Position numbers and translations under genes: made by a program. The notes below the pieces were generated by a model. The model was not told where the DNA came from and did no database searches. It saw only the letters and a program-made list of their open reading frames with translations. From CAIKMD01 sp963702925 (lineage in GTDB: Bacteria; Pseudomonadota; Alphaproteobacteria; ATCC43930; CGMCC-115725): DNA of 64,000 bases. Of this stretch, positions 1 through 9,358 are shown piece by piece. Numbering within the stretch: the first letter of the stretch is position 1; each line of letters begins with the position of its first letter. The stretch spans positions 1 through 64,000 of the forward strand of contig OY969771.1 of the NCBI GenBank assembly GCA_963702925.1. The letters run 5' to 3'.

Positions 1-44
1 CAATGTGGATCGGAAACAAATGCACGGCGTTCGCTCAAGGCGTC

Positions 45-58
45 TTGATCTACGTCAA
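45..58. promoter_or_regulatory. FNR/FixK-type box upstream of ubiD
   Basis: TTGATCTACGTCAA matches the FNR/FixK consensus TTGAT-N4-ATCAA with one mismatch. Its centre lies about 112 bases before the UbiD start codon. It belongs to a set of similar sites in this window. Whether it works is inference. Confidence 0.4.
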
Positions 59-163
59 TTGTCTTCGCGGATTTGGGAGTAAGTCCCTAGCGGGTGATTT
101 CAAAACGCTGCGCGCAGACTTGAATTCTACCGCAGTGCAATAAATGAAAGAGGAGCGATCTGG

Positions 164-1588
164 ATGGCGTTCAAAGATCTAAGGGAGTTTTTGACGCGAC
201 TGGAGAACGAGGGCGAACTCAAACAATTCGAAGAGAAAGTGGATTGGAACCTCGAGGCCGGTGCGATCACGCGACGGTCGTTGGAAGCAGGCCTGCCGGC
301 GCCGCTATTCGAGAACGTCAAGGATTATCCCAAGGGCTATCGGCTGGTCAGCTGCGTATTGGCCAACCTTAAGCGCATTGCCATCGCGATGGACATGCCC
401 TCGAATACCCCCATGAGGGACCTGATCGAAGAATATCTTGCCAGGCAGAAAAAGCCGGTGAAGCCGGTGACGGTGAAAACGGGCCCGTGCAAGGAAAACA
501 TCCAGATCGGCGACCAGGTCGATTTGCTCAAGCTTCCGGTGCCTTTCATCCACGAGGGAGATGGCGGGCGCTACATCGGCACCTGGCATCTAACCGTCAC
601 CAAGGACACGGACAGCGATTGGCAGAACTGGGGAATGTACCGCCACATGCTGCACGACAAGAACTCGTTCGGCGTTCTTGCTCCGTCGCCCAAGCACCTG
701 GGCATCATGGCTTCCCAGAAATATGGCGCAAAGCCGATGCCGGTTGCTGTCGTTTTGGGCACCGAACCGATCACGACTTTTTGCGCGGCGACGCCCGTCC
801 CTTACGGCGTGTCGGAGGTCGACGTGGCCGGCGGCCTGAGGCGAGAGCCGATCGCGCTCGTAAAATGCGAGACGAGCGATCTGATGGTGCCGGCCCATGC
901 GGAAATCGTGATCGAAGGCGAAATCGCCCCGGGCGACGAACGAGACGAAGGTCCATTCGGCGAATATACGGGCTATCGATCCGGCGCAGCGAGTCCCAAA
1001 CCGGTGATCCGCGTGAAAGCGGTCACGCATCGGCACAACCCAATCTTCACCTTCTCTTGCCCGGGAGTCCCGCTGGATGATTCTGCGGCGGTCTTCTCGG
1101 TCAACAAAAGCGCCCAGTTCCTGGACGAATTGCGCTCCAAGGGCTTGCCGGTCACGGGGGCCTATCTGATCGTCGAAGGCGCAAGCCATGCCATCGCGGT
1201 GTCCGTGAAGAATGCCTATTACGGCATTGCGGGCGAAGTGGCGCATGTCATCTGGAGCGCGCGGCATGGCCTGCTTACGCCGAGCGTGATTGTTGTCGAG
1301 GACGACGTCGATCCGTGCAACCTGCAGCAAGTGTTCCACGCCCTGATGACCAAGTGCCATCCCTGGCGCGGCATCAACAGGTTGGAGCATGCCACGGCTT
1401 GGCCATTGATCCCCTGGCTCAGCGAATACGAGCGCGAGCACCGCATGGGTGCGCGGGTGTTCTACGATTGCACTTGGCCGATCGACTGGCCAAAGGCCGA
1501 CAAGCCGGTCCGCCAATCCTTCACCGAATGCTATCCCGCGGAGATACAAAAGATCGCCCTGCAAAAATGGCGCGACCAGGGATATTAG
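164..1588 (+). CDS. UbiD family decarboxylase
   Basis: This is a 474-residue UbiD-type, prenylated-FMN-dependent (de)carboxylase, the usual length for the family. The region GPFGEYTGY at about residue 265 is the conserved UbiD segment around the cofactor and metal site. AGGAG lies 8 bases before the ATG and supports the start. UbiD enzymes act on ubiquinone precursors or on aromatic and unsaturated acids. The neighbours here (an ACMSD-like amidohydrolase, old yellow enzyme, hydantoinase) favour a catabolic role over ubiquinone synthesis. No UbiX flavin prenyltransferase is in the window, so the cofactor must come from elsewhere. The substrate cannot be told from sequence. Confidence 0.9.
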   Translation: MAFKDLREFLTRLENEGELKQFEEKVDWNLEAGAITRRSLEAGLPAPLFENVKDYPKGYRLVSCVLANLKRIAIAMDMPSNTPMRDLIEEYLARQKKPVKPVTVKTGPCKENIQIGDQVDLLKLPVPFIHEGDGGRYIGTWHLTVTKDTDSDWQNWGMYRHMLHDKNSFGVLAPSPKHLGIMASQKYGAKPMPVAVVLGTEPITTFCAATPVPYGVSEVDVAGGLRREPIALVKCETSDLMVPAHAEIVIEGEIAPGDERDEGPFGEYTGYRSGAASPKPVIRVKAVTHRHNPIFTFSCPGVPLDDSAAVFSVNKSAQFLDELRSKGLPVTGAYLIVEGASHAIAVSVKNAYYGIAGEVAHVIWSARHGLLTPSVIVVEDDVDPCNLQQVFHALMTKCHPWRGINRLEHATAWPLIPWLSEYEREHRMGARVFYDCTWPIDWPKADKPVRQSFTECYPAEIQKIALQKWRDQGY

Positions 1589-1753
1589 AGCAAGCGGAGA
1601 CGTTCATGAGTGTGCGCCGCCAGTTGGTTATTACGCGATTCCCGGACCTGCTATCAGGCTCAAGACACCGCGTGATCAGCATATTGCTGACCTAGCAGAC
1701 GTTATCGGAAGTACCGCACTGGTCTTGATCAACCCCACGTGAGCGAGGAGCGC

Positions 1754-3070
1754 ATGGCCAAGAACCCTCCTTTTCCTCCGAGTCCCTTGCCGGAAGGCGC
1801 GAAGCCAACGAAAGAGCTACTTCGCTATTTACCTCAGATGTCTCTCAAAGAGCGCGACCGTCGCTGGGACGGCATTCGCAAGAAGATGTTGCTCGCAAAC
1901 ATAGACGTCCTTCTATTCCTGGGTAACGACGCCTTCTTCGACATGGGGTTGGTGAACTTGCGCTATGTAACCCAGGCCGGCCCGAAGACCGGCGCCCATG
2001 CTCTATTTTTCATCGACCGCGACCCGATCATCTGGCATTCGCGGCCGCACACCAACCGGCCGATGAATCCGCACTTGTTGGCGCAGGAGTGGGTGCAGGA
2101 TTTTCGCATCAACGGGGGCGTCCCCGAAGTGGCTGCCGCCATTCGCGAAGCCGGCCTCGCCAAGGAACGGGTCGGTCTGGTAGCCTTCGGCAGCGCCATT
2201 ATGACCACGCCGACTTTCTTGCACGGCGATGTGCTCAACTACAAAAAAGAGCTGCCGGCCTACGATTTCGTCGATGCGAACTGGATCATTGAGCAGATGC
2301 GCCTGATAAAGAGCGAGGAAGAGATCGGCATGCTCGCCAAGGCCGGTGCCCTCGCCCGCAAGACCATCGGCACGATGATCGAATATTCGCGGCCCGGCGT
2401 TACCGAGGCCGGGCTCTATGCCGAGATGGTCCGCACCCAGATTGCCAATGGGGGCGAGCCGCAACTTTTCAACCTCATCGCCTCAGGACCGGTCGAGCAT
2501 CCGCCCATGGAATTGTGGCACCTTTTGCACGGCTCCGAGCAACCGCTGGCGCCGTCGATGCGGCCGCTGCAGCACGGCGATATCGTCGTGAACGAATTTC
2601 ACACGCAATATGGCGGCTACCTCGCGGCTGCCGAATTCACGGTCTACGTCGGAAAGAAGGCGCCGCCGCAGCTTCAGAACATCCACAATGTATGCGTGGA
2701 ATGCCTCAATGCCAGCCAAGAAGTCTTGGTCCCGGGCAAGACCCTGAGCGAGGCGTGGGAAGCAATTCGACGGCCCGTCGAAAAGGCCGGCATGGACTTC
2801 GTGGAACTCGGCTTCCACGGGCACGGCCTTGCCTCCCCGGAGTTTCCCACCGTCGTCTATCGGCCGGGCTTTGGTCCCGACAGCATGAACGGTTCCCGAC
2901 TTGGCGATCTCGTCCTCGAGGAAGGGATGGTCTTTGGCAATAACATCGACATATTCGATCCGCGCTGGAAGCCCGATGTCGGCTGCATGTTCGGCGATAT
3001 GATGGTGGTCAGGAAAGGCGGCGCACAAAAATTGGTCAACACGCCGCTCGAACTGCCTCAGACCGGCTGA
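1754..3070 (+). CDS. M24-fold aminopeptidase P/creatinase-like protein
   Basis: A protein of about 438 residues with a creatinase-type N-terminal domain (roughly 30-180) and a pita-bread M24 domain (roughly 195-420). The histidine motif HGHGLASPE and a late EEGMVFGNN segment are present. In the segment NEFHTQYGGYLAAAEF the two aspartates that normally bind metal appear as Glu and Ala/Glu, so the protein may be a non-peptidase M24 member such as a creatinase- or ectoine-hydrolase-like enzyme. A GTG at 1739 is possible, but the ATG at 1754 follows a GAGG motif. It lies 150 bases after ubiD on the same strand, which suggests a shared catabolic unit. Confidence 0.8.
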   Translation: MAKNPPFPPSPLPEGAKPTKELLRYLPQMSLKERDRRWDGIRKKMLLANIDVLLFLGNDAFFDMGLVNLRYVTQAGPKTGAHALFFIDRDPIIWHSRPHTNRPMNPHLLAQEWVQDFRINGGVPEVAAAIREAGLAKERVGLVAFGSAIMTTPTFLHGDVLNYKKELPAYDFVDANWIIEQMRLIKSEEEIGMLAKAGALARKTIGTMIEYSRPGVTEAGLYAEMVRTQIANGGEPQLFNLIASGPVEHPPMELWHLLHGSEQPLAPSMRPLQHGDIVVNEFHTQYGGYLAAAEFTVYVGKKAPPQLQNIHNVCVECLNASQEVLVPGKTLSEAWEAIRRPVEKAGMDFVELGFHGHGLASPEFPTVVYRPGFGPDSMNGSRLGDLVLEEGMVFGNNIDIFDPRWKPDVGCMFGDMMVVRKGGAQKLVNTPLELPQTG

Positions 3071-3623
3071 ATGCGGACGTAGGACGGACTCGGAAAGCGG
3101 ATGCGTCTAGTAGCAACCCTGATGGGCTGGAAAAGCTGTTGCAGGCTCGCGCGCAATTCGACTCTGAATTCCGACCGTTGGTAAGCGTGCGAGCGCATAT
3201 CGCCCAACCCGTTTCCATACGCAATCGCCCCGGGCGGACTAGTTATCGAGAATTTGTCGCAGAGATTCCGAGATCGAGAGGGCGCACGCTGGTCTCGCGC
3301 GAGCCGGGACGTCAGACGCCGAGCATCGCCGCGTCAGACGCGACCACACTGGAAGCCGGAATCCGCTGTGCAACGGCTATCTTCTTGAGGATAGTGGCAT
3401 TGAATACCTCTGTGCTCTTGACCCGATGAATCCTCGTTTGAGCCCGGCCTTCTCTCGTCGGAAACTCAGCATATCATTCTAAAAGGTTCGTTGCGGGGAC
3501 CAGGATTTGAGCCGACGGCTCTAAGATTTTGAAGGTGTTTCGATCCCTGACAATAAGCCGCATACAACCTCCGGCGGAGGCAGATAACATACCGCCGACA
3601 TCAGATGGGGAATCATACGCATC
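3071..3623. other. Intergenic region, no gene recognised
   Basis: About 550 bases with no convincing reading frame on either strand. It separates the M24 gene from the amidohydrolase, which may therefore have its own promoter. I see no strong hairpin, repeat or FNR-type site. Confidence 0.5.
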
Positions 3624-4610
3624 ATGAAAATCATCGCGATCGAGGAGCATTTTACGACCACCCTGTATCGCCAGCATGTTGGCGCCAGCGAATACTTCGA
3701 TAAATATTTCAGCTTCTTCATTCCCAGCCGAAGCGCGCAGCTTCACCACGATATTCCGGCCCAGCTCTTGGATCTTGGCGACGCGCGGCTGCGTCATATG
3801 GATGCGGCGGGCATCGACATGCAGGTGCTGTCTTTCGGCTCGCCCGGCCCGCAGGGTTTCGGCCACGAAATCGCGATCCCGATGGCGCGCGATGCCAATG
3901 AGCGCCTCTACGCCGCGATCAACGCGCATCCCAGCCGTTTTGCCGGCTTTGCCGCGCTGCCGACGGCCGATCCCGAGCAGGCAGTGCGCGAGTTCGAACA
4001 CGCCGTCAAGCAACTGGGGTTTAAAGGCGCGATGATCCACGGCCATCAGCAAGGTGAGTTCCTGGACGACAAGAAATACTGGCCGATCTTCGAGTGCGCC
4101 CAAAACCTCGATGTGCCGATCTATCTCCATCCGACGGCGCCGCGTCCTGACGTAGCGAATGCGTATTTCGGCGGCTATGAGGAGCTACGCGGCTCGGCCT
4201 GGGGCTTCGCCATCGACACGAGCTGTCATTTCCTGCGGATCATGTTCGCCGGTGTCTTCGACGCGTATCCGCGGCTCAAGATCATCCTCGGCCATCTCGG
4301 CGAGGGTCTGCCCTTCGCCATGCACCGCCTCAACGACCACAGCTATCCGGCGGCCGCGCGTCGCGGTCTGAAGAAGACGCCACTGCAATACATCAAGGAT
4401 AATCTCGTCGTTACGACGAGCGGAAACTGGTACGAGCCCGCCTTCGTCTGTACCCTCCTCGCGCTCGGCGCTGATGCCATACTCTGGGCCGTCGATTGGC
4501 CCTACGAGGCGAACAGTGTCGGCATGTCTTTCTTCGACAAGCTCTCGCTCGCCGATATCGACAAGGAAAAGATCGCGCATTTGAACGCGGAAAATCTCTT
4601 GCGACTTTGA
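3624..4610 (+). CDS. Amidohydrolase family protein, ACMSD/γ-resorcylate decarboxylase-like
   Basis: A 328-residue TIM-barrel metal-dependent enzyme of the amidohydrolase-2 group. Visible signatures are an N-terminal E-E-H-F in place of the usual D/E-x-H ligand motif, YLHPT at about residue 171, GHLGE near 228 and a C-terminal VDWPYE. The last is typical of the decarboxylating branch (ACMSD, γ-resorcylate and related decarboxylases) rather than of true hydrolases. The length is normal and no signal peptide is seen. Together with UbiD upstream it points to breakdown of aromatic or heterocyclic acids. The substrate is unknown. Confidence 0.85.
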   Translation: MKIIAIEEHFTTTLYRQHVGASEYFDKYFSFFIPSRSAQLHHDIPAQLLDLGDARLRHMDAAGIDMQVLSFGSPGPQGFGHEIAIPMARDANERLYAAINAHPSRFAGFAALPTADPEQAVREFEHAVKQLGFKGAMIHGHQQGEFLDDKKYWPIFECAQNLDVPIYLHPTAPRPDVANAYFGGYEELRGSAWGFAIDTSCHFLRIMFAGVFDAYPRLKIILGHLGEGLPFAMHRLNDHSYPAAARRGLKKTPLQYIKDNLVVTTSGNWYEPAFVCTLLALGADAILWAVDWPYEANSVGMSFFDKLSLADIDKEKIAHLNAENLLRL

Positions 4611-4645
4611 AGTAGAGCGGTGTTGAGGAGATTGTCGATCGCCAT

Positions 4646-4680
4646 CGACCGACTGACCGACCGACCAACCGACCGACCGA
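4646..4680. repeat. Imperfect CCGA tetranucleotide repeat
   Basis: About eight tandem CGAC/CCGA units with two substitutions, lying 36 bases after the amidohydrolase stop codon. Such tracts can vary in length by slippage. No gene is read through it. Confidence 0.75.
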
Positions 4681-4759
4681 AGCTGAAAATACGCCAGCCG
4701 CTGGTCCAGACTAAATGGCGGCCGCCGATAAGCGCTCAATGGATGTTTACTGCCGACGC

Positions 4760-5151
4760 TCAGCCTGTCTCAAAATCGCCCGCTTGCGACGGGGCGATCG
4801 GTATGAACAAGCTGCGGTCGGGCTTCAGGTCAAGAAGTGGTCTGCCGTTTAGGCAGTCGAGCCCTTTGACGCTGAGAACCAGACCGTGTCGCGCCACGAG
4901 GATTACGATGGATCTGCCGATCGGATTCGGTCTTACCGGCGGAGCGCGAATTTGCCCCGCGTTGTACCGTCGTGGGCGGGGCTCTGGCGCACGAGATCGT
5001 GGCGGGACGCATGGAGCCAATAGAGAACCTCGATCCGTTTGAATTCCTCGATGCCGTCGAACCGCCTTGTTTGGTGGCGCGTATCGATGCAGCGTCCCAA
5101 TTTCGGATCATTGGTGGGCAACGGACACATCGCCGAGCGTGTCGCCGGCAG
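4760..5151 (-). pseudogene. Remnant of TrmO/TsaA-like tRNA methyltransferase (UPF0066)
   Basis: Two adjacent minus-strand frames together read like the TrmO (YaeB/VirR) family, which methylates N6-threonylcarbamoyladenosine in tRNA. The first carries DGIEEFKRIEVLYWLH, SPAHDGTTRGKFALR and a preceding CPLPTNDP. The second carries RPNPIGRSIV, GLDCLNGRPLLDLKP and a C-terminal GDFETG. The frames join near 4950, where a small deletion (about 4 bases) between FALR and PVRPNPIG breaks the gene. No good start codon is seen, and the N-terminus fades above about 5150. The family call rests on motif memory. Confidence 0.6.
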
Positions 5152-5294
5152 TACCGACGGGATTGCTCCTGAGGAGCCATTCGCTCCGGTTCTTTGGACA
5201 CAAGTGCGAGTATCGGTTAAGAGCGTTCATTCCAGGCTACCGTCGCGCTTGTCATAACGCTTCCTCGGACCATTCTCCGCTTCCCAACATCGCC

Positions 5295-5858
5295 ATGATC
5301 CAACCTATGAAACCTCTTCAACCGCTCTGGCGCCAGTTAACCTGGTGGACCCTCGCGTTTCCCGCAGTGATGGTTGTTGCTATCGCGCGGCACGATATCT
5401 ATTGGCTGAACTGGATCCACGTGCTCTCGGGCGCGTTGTGGACCGGTGCCGATCTGTTCATGGGTTTTATTCTCGGTCCCGTATTGCGGCGGCTCGATAT
5501 CGGTTCGCGCACGGCGGTGATTTCCTGGCTCGTGCCGCGCACGCTGCTTTACTATCCGATGCTCGCCCTCACCACCGGCACGGCTGGTTGGTATCTCGCC
5601 GACTGGTTCGGATTCCTATCGTCGCCCGGGCCGATGCACAATCTGGTGTTGATGTCGCTGGCGCTGATCGCGGCGATGACAATCCTGGGTCTGGGCATCC
5701 TTTTGCCGAACAGCTTGCGCATATGGTTCGAATTGCGCCGACCGGTGCCGAACCGCGAATGGATCGTGCGGCTCAACCGGTTCAACATCTGGCTCGCGGG
5801 AACGCAGGGTGTGATGCAGATCGCCATCATCCTCGTGATGGCGAAGTTCGTCTCCTGA
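5295..5858 (+). CDS. Four-helix integral membrane protein (CopD/DUF2269-like)
   Basis: A 187-residue hydrophobic protein with about four transmembrane segments, centred near residues 20, 48, 90 and 125, and a fifth hydrophobic stretch at the C-terminus. HVLSGALWTGADLF resembles the histidine-bearing first helix of CopD/DUF2269-type membrane proteins, which may bind heme or metal. I start it at the ATG at 5295, because a longer in-frame extension reads poorly and runs towards the TrmO remnant. It lies between two catabolic enzymes. Function unknown. Confidence 0.7.
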   Translation: MIQPMKPLQPLWRQLTWWTLAFPAVMVVAIARHDIYWLNWIHVLSGALWTGADLFMGFILGPVLRRLDIGSRTAVISWLVPRTLLYYPMLALTTGTAGWYLADWFGFLSSPGPMHNLVLMSLALIAAMTILGLGILLPNSLRIWFELRRPVPNREWIVRLNRFNIWLAGTQGVMQIAIILVMAKFVS

Positions 5859-6054
5859 ACCCGTCACTCGCGATCGCTACGCCGAGAACGCCTTGAAGCG
5901 AAGGCGGCGCTAATTCGTCGCGCTGGAACGCCGACGCGATCGACCCGAAGCGGGCATCTTCGAGGCCTTGCGGAACCCGCATGCGCTGGGGGTCTGGCGG
6001 CGCGGGTGGCGCTCGGCTATAAACCCCGCAGCAAATAAGTCAGCGATCCTCTCC

Positions 6055-7137
6055 TTGGATTTATTCACGCCGTTCTTGCTCGGGCCTATTGAGCTGCCGA
6101 ATCGCTTTGTCATGTCGCCGATGGCGCGGGCGCGGTCGAGCGAAGACCGAGCGCCGACGGCGATGGTCGCCGACTATTACGCACAGCGCGCCAGCGCCGG
6201 CCTGATCGTCTCCGAGGCATCCAGCGTTTCGCCACTGAGCGTCAGCCGGCCGCACGCTTCGGCCATTTACAACGAAGTGCATACGCGCGGCTGGCAACGG
6301 GTCGCCGACCGCGTCCATGCGGCCGGGGGCCGAATCTTCCAGCAGCTCTATCACCTCGGCCGCAAATCCGATCCGTCGCGCATGCCGGAGGGCGCGTTGC
6401 CGGTGGCGCCGTCGGCGATCGCCGCCCGCGGTCAGGTCAACGGCGTCAACGGCCCAATCGATTTTGCCGTGCCGCGCGCGCTCGAGACCGCGGAGATCGC
6501 CGACGTGGTCGGCGAATTCAAGGCCGCCGCGATCAACGCGAAGTCCGCCGGCATGGACGGCGCCGAGATTCACGGCGCGAATTGCTACCTCGTCGATCAG
6601 TTTCTCCGCGACGGCAGCAATCGGCGAACCGATCGTTACGGCGGCAGCGTCGCAAATCGCGCGCGCTTCCTGCTCGAGGTTGTCGATGCCGTCGTTGCGG
6701 TGTTCGGGCGCGAGCGGGTCGGCGTCCGCTTGTCGCCGCATGCGCGCGGCGACGGCATCTTCGACAGCGATCCGGCGGCGACCTTCGGTTATGCGGCCGC
6801 GGCGCTGACCGATCTTGGCATCGCCTATCTGCACCTCATCGAGGCGACGAAGCCCGGTCTGCCGCAATCGCCGCCCGAGGGCGTCCAGCCGCTGATGGCG
6901 ATCCTGCGTCGCACCTTCCGCGGGCCGCTGATCGTCAACGGCGGTTACGATAAAGCGAGCGCGAACGCCGTGATCTCGGCGGGCACCGCCGATCTTGTCG
7001 CGTTCGCCGCTCTGTACATCGCCAATCCCGATCTGGTCGAACGGTTCCGGCGCGACGCGCCGCTCAATCCGCCGGACCCTTTGAGCTTCCACCAGGGTGG
7101 CGCGAAAGGATATATCGATTATCCGACCCTGGGATAA
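6055..7137 (+). CDS. NADH:flavin oxidoreductase / old yellow enzyme family
   Basis: An FMN-dependent ene-reductase-type TIM barrel. Visible are LFTPFLLGPIELPNRFVMSP at the first strand, the HGAN catalytic pair at about residue 165, FLRDGSNRRTDRYGGS after it, and a C-terminal DLVAFAALYIANPDLVERF. The usual length for the family is about 360 residues. That fits the TTG start at 6055 better than the ATG at 5968, whose added residues do not look like the family. The neighbours suggest reduction of an unsaturated intermediate in the same breakdown route. A second, different copy lies at 54.1-55.2 kb. Confidence 0.88.
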   Translation: MDLFTPFLLGPIELPNRFVMSPMARARSSEDRAPTAMVADYYAQRASAGLIVSEASSVSPLSVSRPHASAIYNEVHTRGWQRVADRVHAAGGRIFQQLYHLGRKSDPSRMPEGALPVAPSAIAARGQVNGVNGPIDFAVPRALETAEIADVVGEFKAAAINAKSAGMDGAEIHGANCYLVDQFLRDGSNRRTDRYGGSVANRARFLLEVVDAVVAVFGRERVGVRLSPHARGDGIFDSDPAATFGYAAAALTDLGIAYLHLIEATKPGLPQSPPEGVQPLMAILRRTFRGPLIVNGGYDKASANAVISAGTADLVAFAALYIANPDLVERFRRDAPLNPPDPLSFHQGGAKGYIDYPTLG

Positions 7138-7303
7138 TCGCGCCCGCAGGTTTCGCGGATTCTCTCGACGCCGGACTTGTCGTAGCATGAAGAGCCGCAG
7201 CCGCGATCGAACCGCTCGGTCGTCGCCTTGATTGCACTCGAAGGGATTTACGGGTACATCGCGGCAGGATTTTCGCGCGTTCTTCGATAGGCACGGGCTA
7301 GCC

Positions 7304-9358
7304 ATGGGCTTCGTCATCGCCGTCGACACCGGCGGCACCTTCACCGACCTCGTCGCCTACGATCGCGACAGTAGCCGGGTACTCTTCACCAAGAGCCTGA
7401 CCAACTATCGCGATTTCGTCGCCGCGGTCATGGCCTGCATCGAAAAGTCGGGCGTCGACCTGAAATCCACCGATCTCGTCAAGCTGGGCACGACGCTGGT
7501 GATCAATACATTCATCCAGCGTAGCGGCGCCAAGCTCGCCCTGGTGACAACGCGCGGCTATCGCGATGTCCTGGAGCTGCGCCGCGGCAGCCGGCCGGTT
7601 CCGCTCGATCTGCGCTTTGCCTACGACCCGGTGCTCGTGCCGCGCCGCTTGCGCTTCGAAGTGTCGGAACGCATGACCGCCGAAGGTGAGGTGTTTCATT
7701 CGCTCGACGAGGCCGAACTAGAGGAGTTGGCGCGCCGCTTCGCAAGCGAAGGGATCGGCGCACTCGCGATCTCGTTTCTCAACGCCTATGTGAATCCAGC
7801 GCACGAGCAGATGGCGGCGGCGTTCTTCCGTCGCCGCCTGCCAGGCGTTTACGTGTCGGCGGGAACCGAGCTATCGCGCGAATGGTACGAGTACGAGCGC
7901 ACCTCGACGGCGGCGGCCAACGCTTACGTCGGTCCGCGCTTGCAGGAATACGTGCGCCGGCTTGACGAGCGCTTGCGCGCCGACGGCTTCGACAAGCGCT
8001 TCTATCTCATGGGCTCGAACGGCGGCGTGTTTTCGGTCGAGCGTGCCGCACAGCAGCCGGTGATGCTCGTCGAATCGGGGCCCGTCGGGGGCTGCATCGG
8101 TGCCGGCGTTTACGCGCGGGCGCTCGATCTCGACAAAGTCATCGCCTTCGACATGGGCGGCACCACCGCAAAATGCGCGCTGGTGACGGGCGGCAATTAC
8201 GAGGTGAAGTCGCCCTATTACGTTGGCGGCTCGTTGCACGGCTTTCCCGTCCGCGGAGCGGTTGTCGATATCGTCGAGGTCGGCGCCGGCGGCGGCTCGA
8301 TCGCGGCGCTCGATGAGGCCGGCCGCCTCACTGTCGGGCCCCGTAGCGCCGGCTCCGATCCCGGCCCGGTCTGTTACGGGCGCGGCGGGCTCGAGCCGAC
8401 GATCACCGACGCGAATCTCGTGCTCGGGCGGATCGGCGCGAACGCCTTCCTCGGCGGCGAATTCGCGCTCGATGCGCCGGCGGCGGCGGCGGCGATCGAG
8501 CGCCGCATCGTCGAGCCGCTGCGCCTCGACGGCACCGATCGCATCGATATGGCCGCGCAAGGCATCATCGATCTCGGCACGACGATCATGGCCAACGCGA
8601 TCAAGCAGATCACGATCGAGCGCGGCTACGATCCACGCGAGTTCTCGCTGCTGGTCTTCGGCGGCGGCGGGCCGCTGCACGGCGTCGCCCTCGCGCACGA
8701 GCTCAATATCCCGCGCGTCATCGTTCCGGCAGAGCCCGGCGAATTCGCGGCGCTCGGTATGTTGATGGCGGACATCCGGGTCGATACCGCGGAAACCTTC
8801 CTCCACGATCTTGACGACGACGCGGTCGCGCGGCTGCACGCGGCCTTCGCGCGAATGGAGGCGGCGACGGTGCAATCGCTCGCCGGCGAGACGCTGGCGA
8901 CCGGGCTGCATTTCGAGCGCCAGGTGGAGATGCGCTTCAAGGGACAGCGCCAGTACATGCGGGCGACGCTCGGCGATGCGCGCACGGCTACCGCGCTGCG
9001 GGCGCGGTTCGAAAGCGCCTATCACGATCGCTATGGCCATGTCGACGCGGGCGCGCCGCTCGAGATCGTCAATCTCGTCTCGATCGCGACCGCGGCAACC
9101 AGCCATCCCGATCTGCGCCACTTCCGCAGCGAGGCCGCGAGCGCGCCGGCGGAGCCGGACCATCGCGAGGTGTTCTTTCCGGGCGCGGGCAAGCGGCTGC
9201 GCGTGCCCGTCTATCGCCGCGCCGCCCTCGCGCCCGGCTTCGCTTGCAGCGGGCCGGCGGTGGTCGAGGAATACGGCTCGACGACGATCGTCCCGCCGGG
9301 CGACCGGCTCAGCGTCGGCGCGTTCGGCGAGCTAACGATCGATATCGGCAATGGGTGA
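7304..9358 (+). CDS. hyuA: Hydantoinase/oxoprolinase subunit A (HyuA)
   Basis: A 684-residue ATP-dependent hydantoinase/5-oxoprolinase A subunit. AVDTGGTFTD at residues 5-14 is the first phosphate-binding loop of the actin/ASKHA fold, and DMGGTTAKC at about residue 285 is the second. FGGGGPLH at about residue 450 is also typical. I chose the ATG at 7304 because the protein then starts directly at the family motif; an upstream in-frame start at 7232 adds unrelated residues. The stop codon overlaps the start of hyuB by 8 bases, so the two subunits are probably co-translated. Substrates of the family include hydantoins, 5-oxoproline, N-methylhydantoin and acetone; this one is unknown. Confidence 0.92.
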   Translation: MGFVIAVDTGGTFTDLVAYDRDSSRVLFTKSLTNYRDFVAAVMACIEKSGVDLKSTDLVKLGTTLVINTFIQRSGAKLALVTTRGYRDVLELRRGSRPVPLDLRFAYDPVLVPRRLRFEVSERMTAEGEVFHSLDEAELEELARRFASEGIGALAISFLNAYVNPAHEQMAAAFFRRRLPGVYVSAGTELSREWYEYERTSTAAANAYVGPRLQEYVRRLDERLRADGFDKRFYLMGSNGGVFSVERAAQQPVMLVESGPVGGCIGAGVYARALDLDKVIAFDMGGTTAKCALVTGGNYEVKSPYYVGGSLHGFPVRGAVVDIVEVGAGGGSIAALDEAGRLTVGPRSAGSDPGPVCYGRGGLEPTITDANLVLGRIGANAFLGGEFALDAPAAAAAIERRIVEPLRLDGTDRIDMAAQGIIDLGTTIMANAIKQITIERGYDPREFSLLVFGGGGPLHGVALAHELNIPRVIVPAEPGEFAALGMLMADIRVDTAETFLHDLDDDAVARLHAAFARMEAATVQSLAGETLATGLHFERQVEMRFKGQRQYMRATLGDARTATALRARFESAYHDRYGHVDAGAPLEIVNLVSIATAATSHPDLRHFRSEAASAPAEPDHREVFFPGAGKRLRVPVYRRAALAPGFACSGPAVVEEYGSTTIVPPGDRLSVGAFGELTIDIGNG

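Noticed and set aside
6061..7344. Minus-strand frame of 427 codons opposite the first old yellow enzyme
   Set aside because: It is an antisense shadow with no domain or ribosome site, and it also covers the intergenic region.
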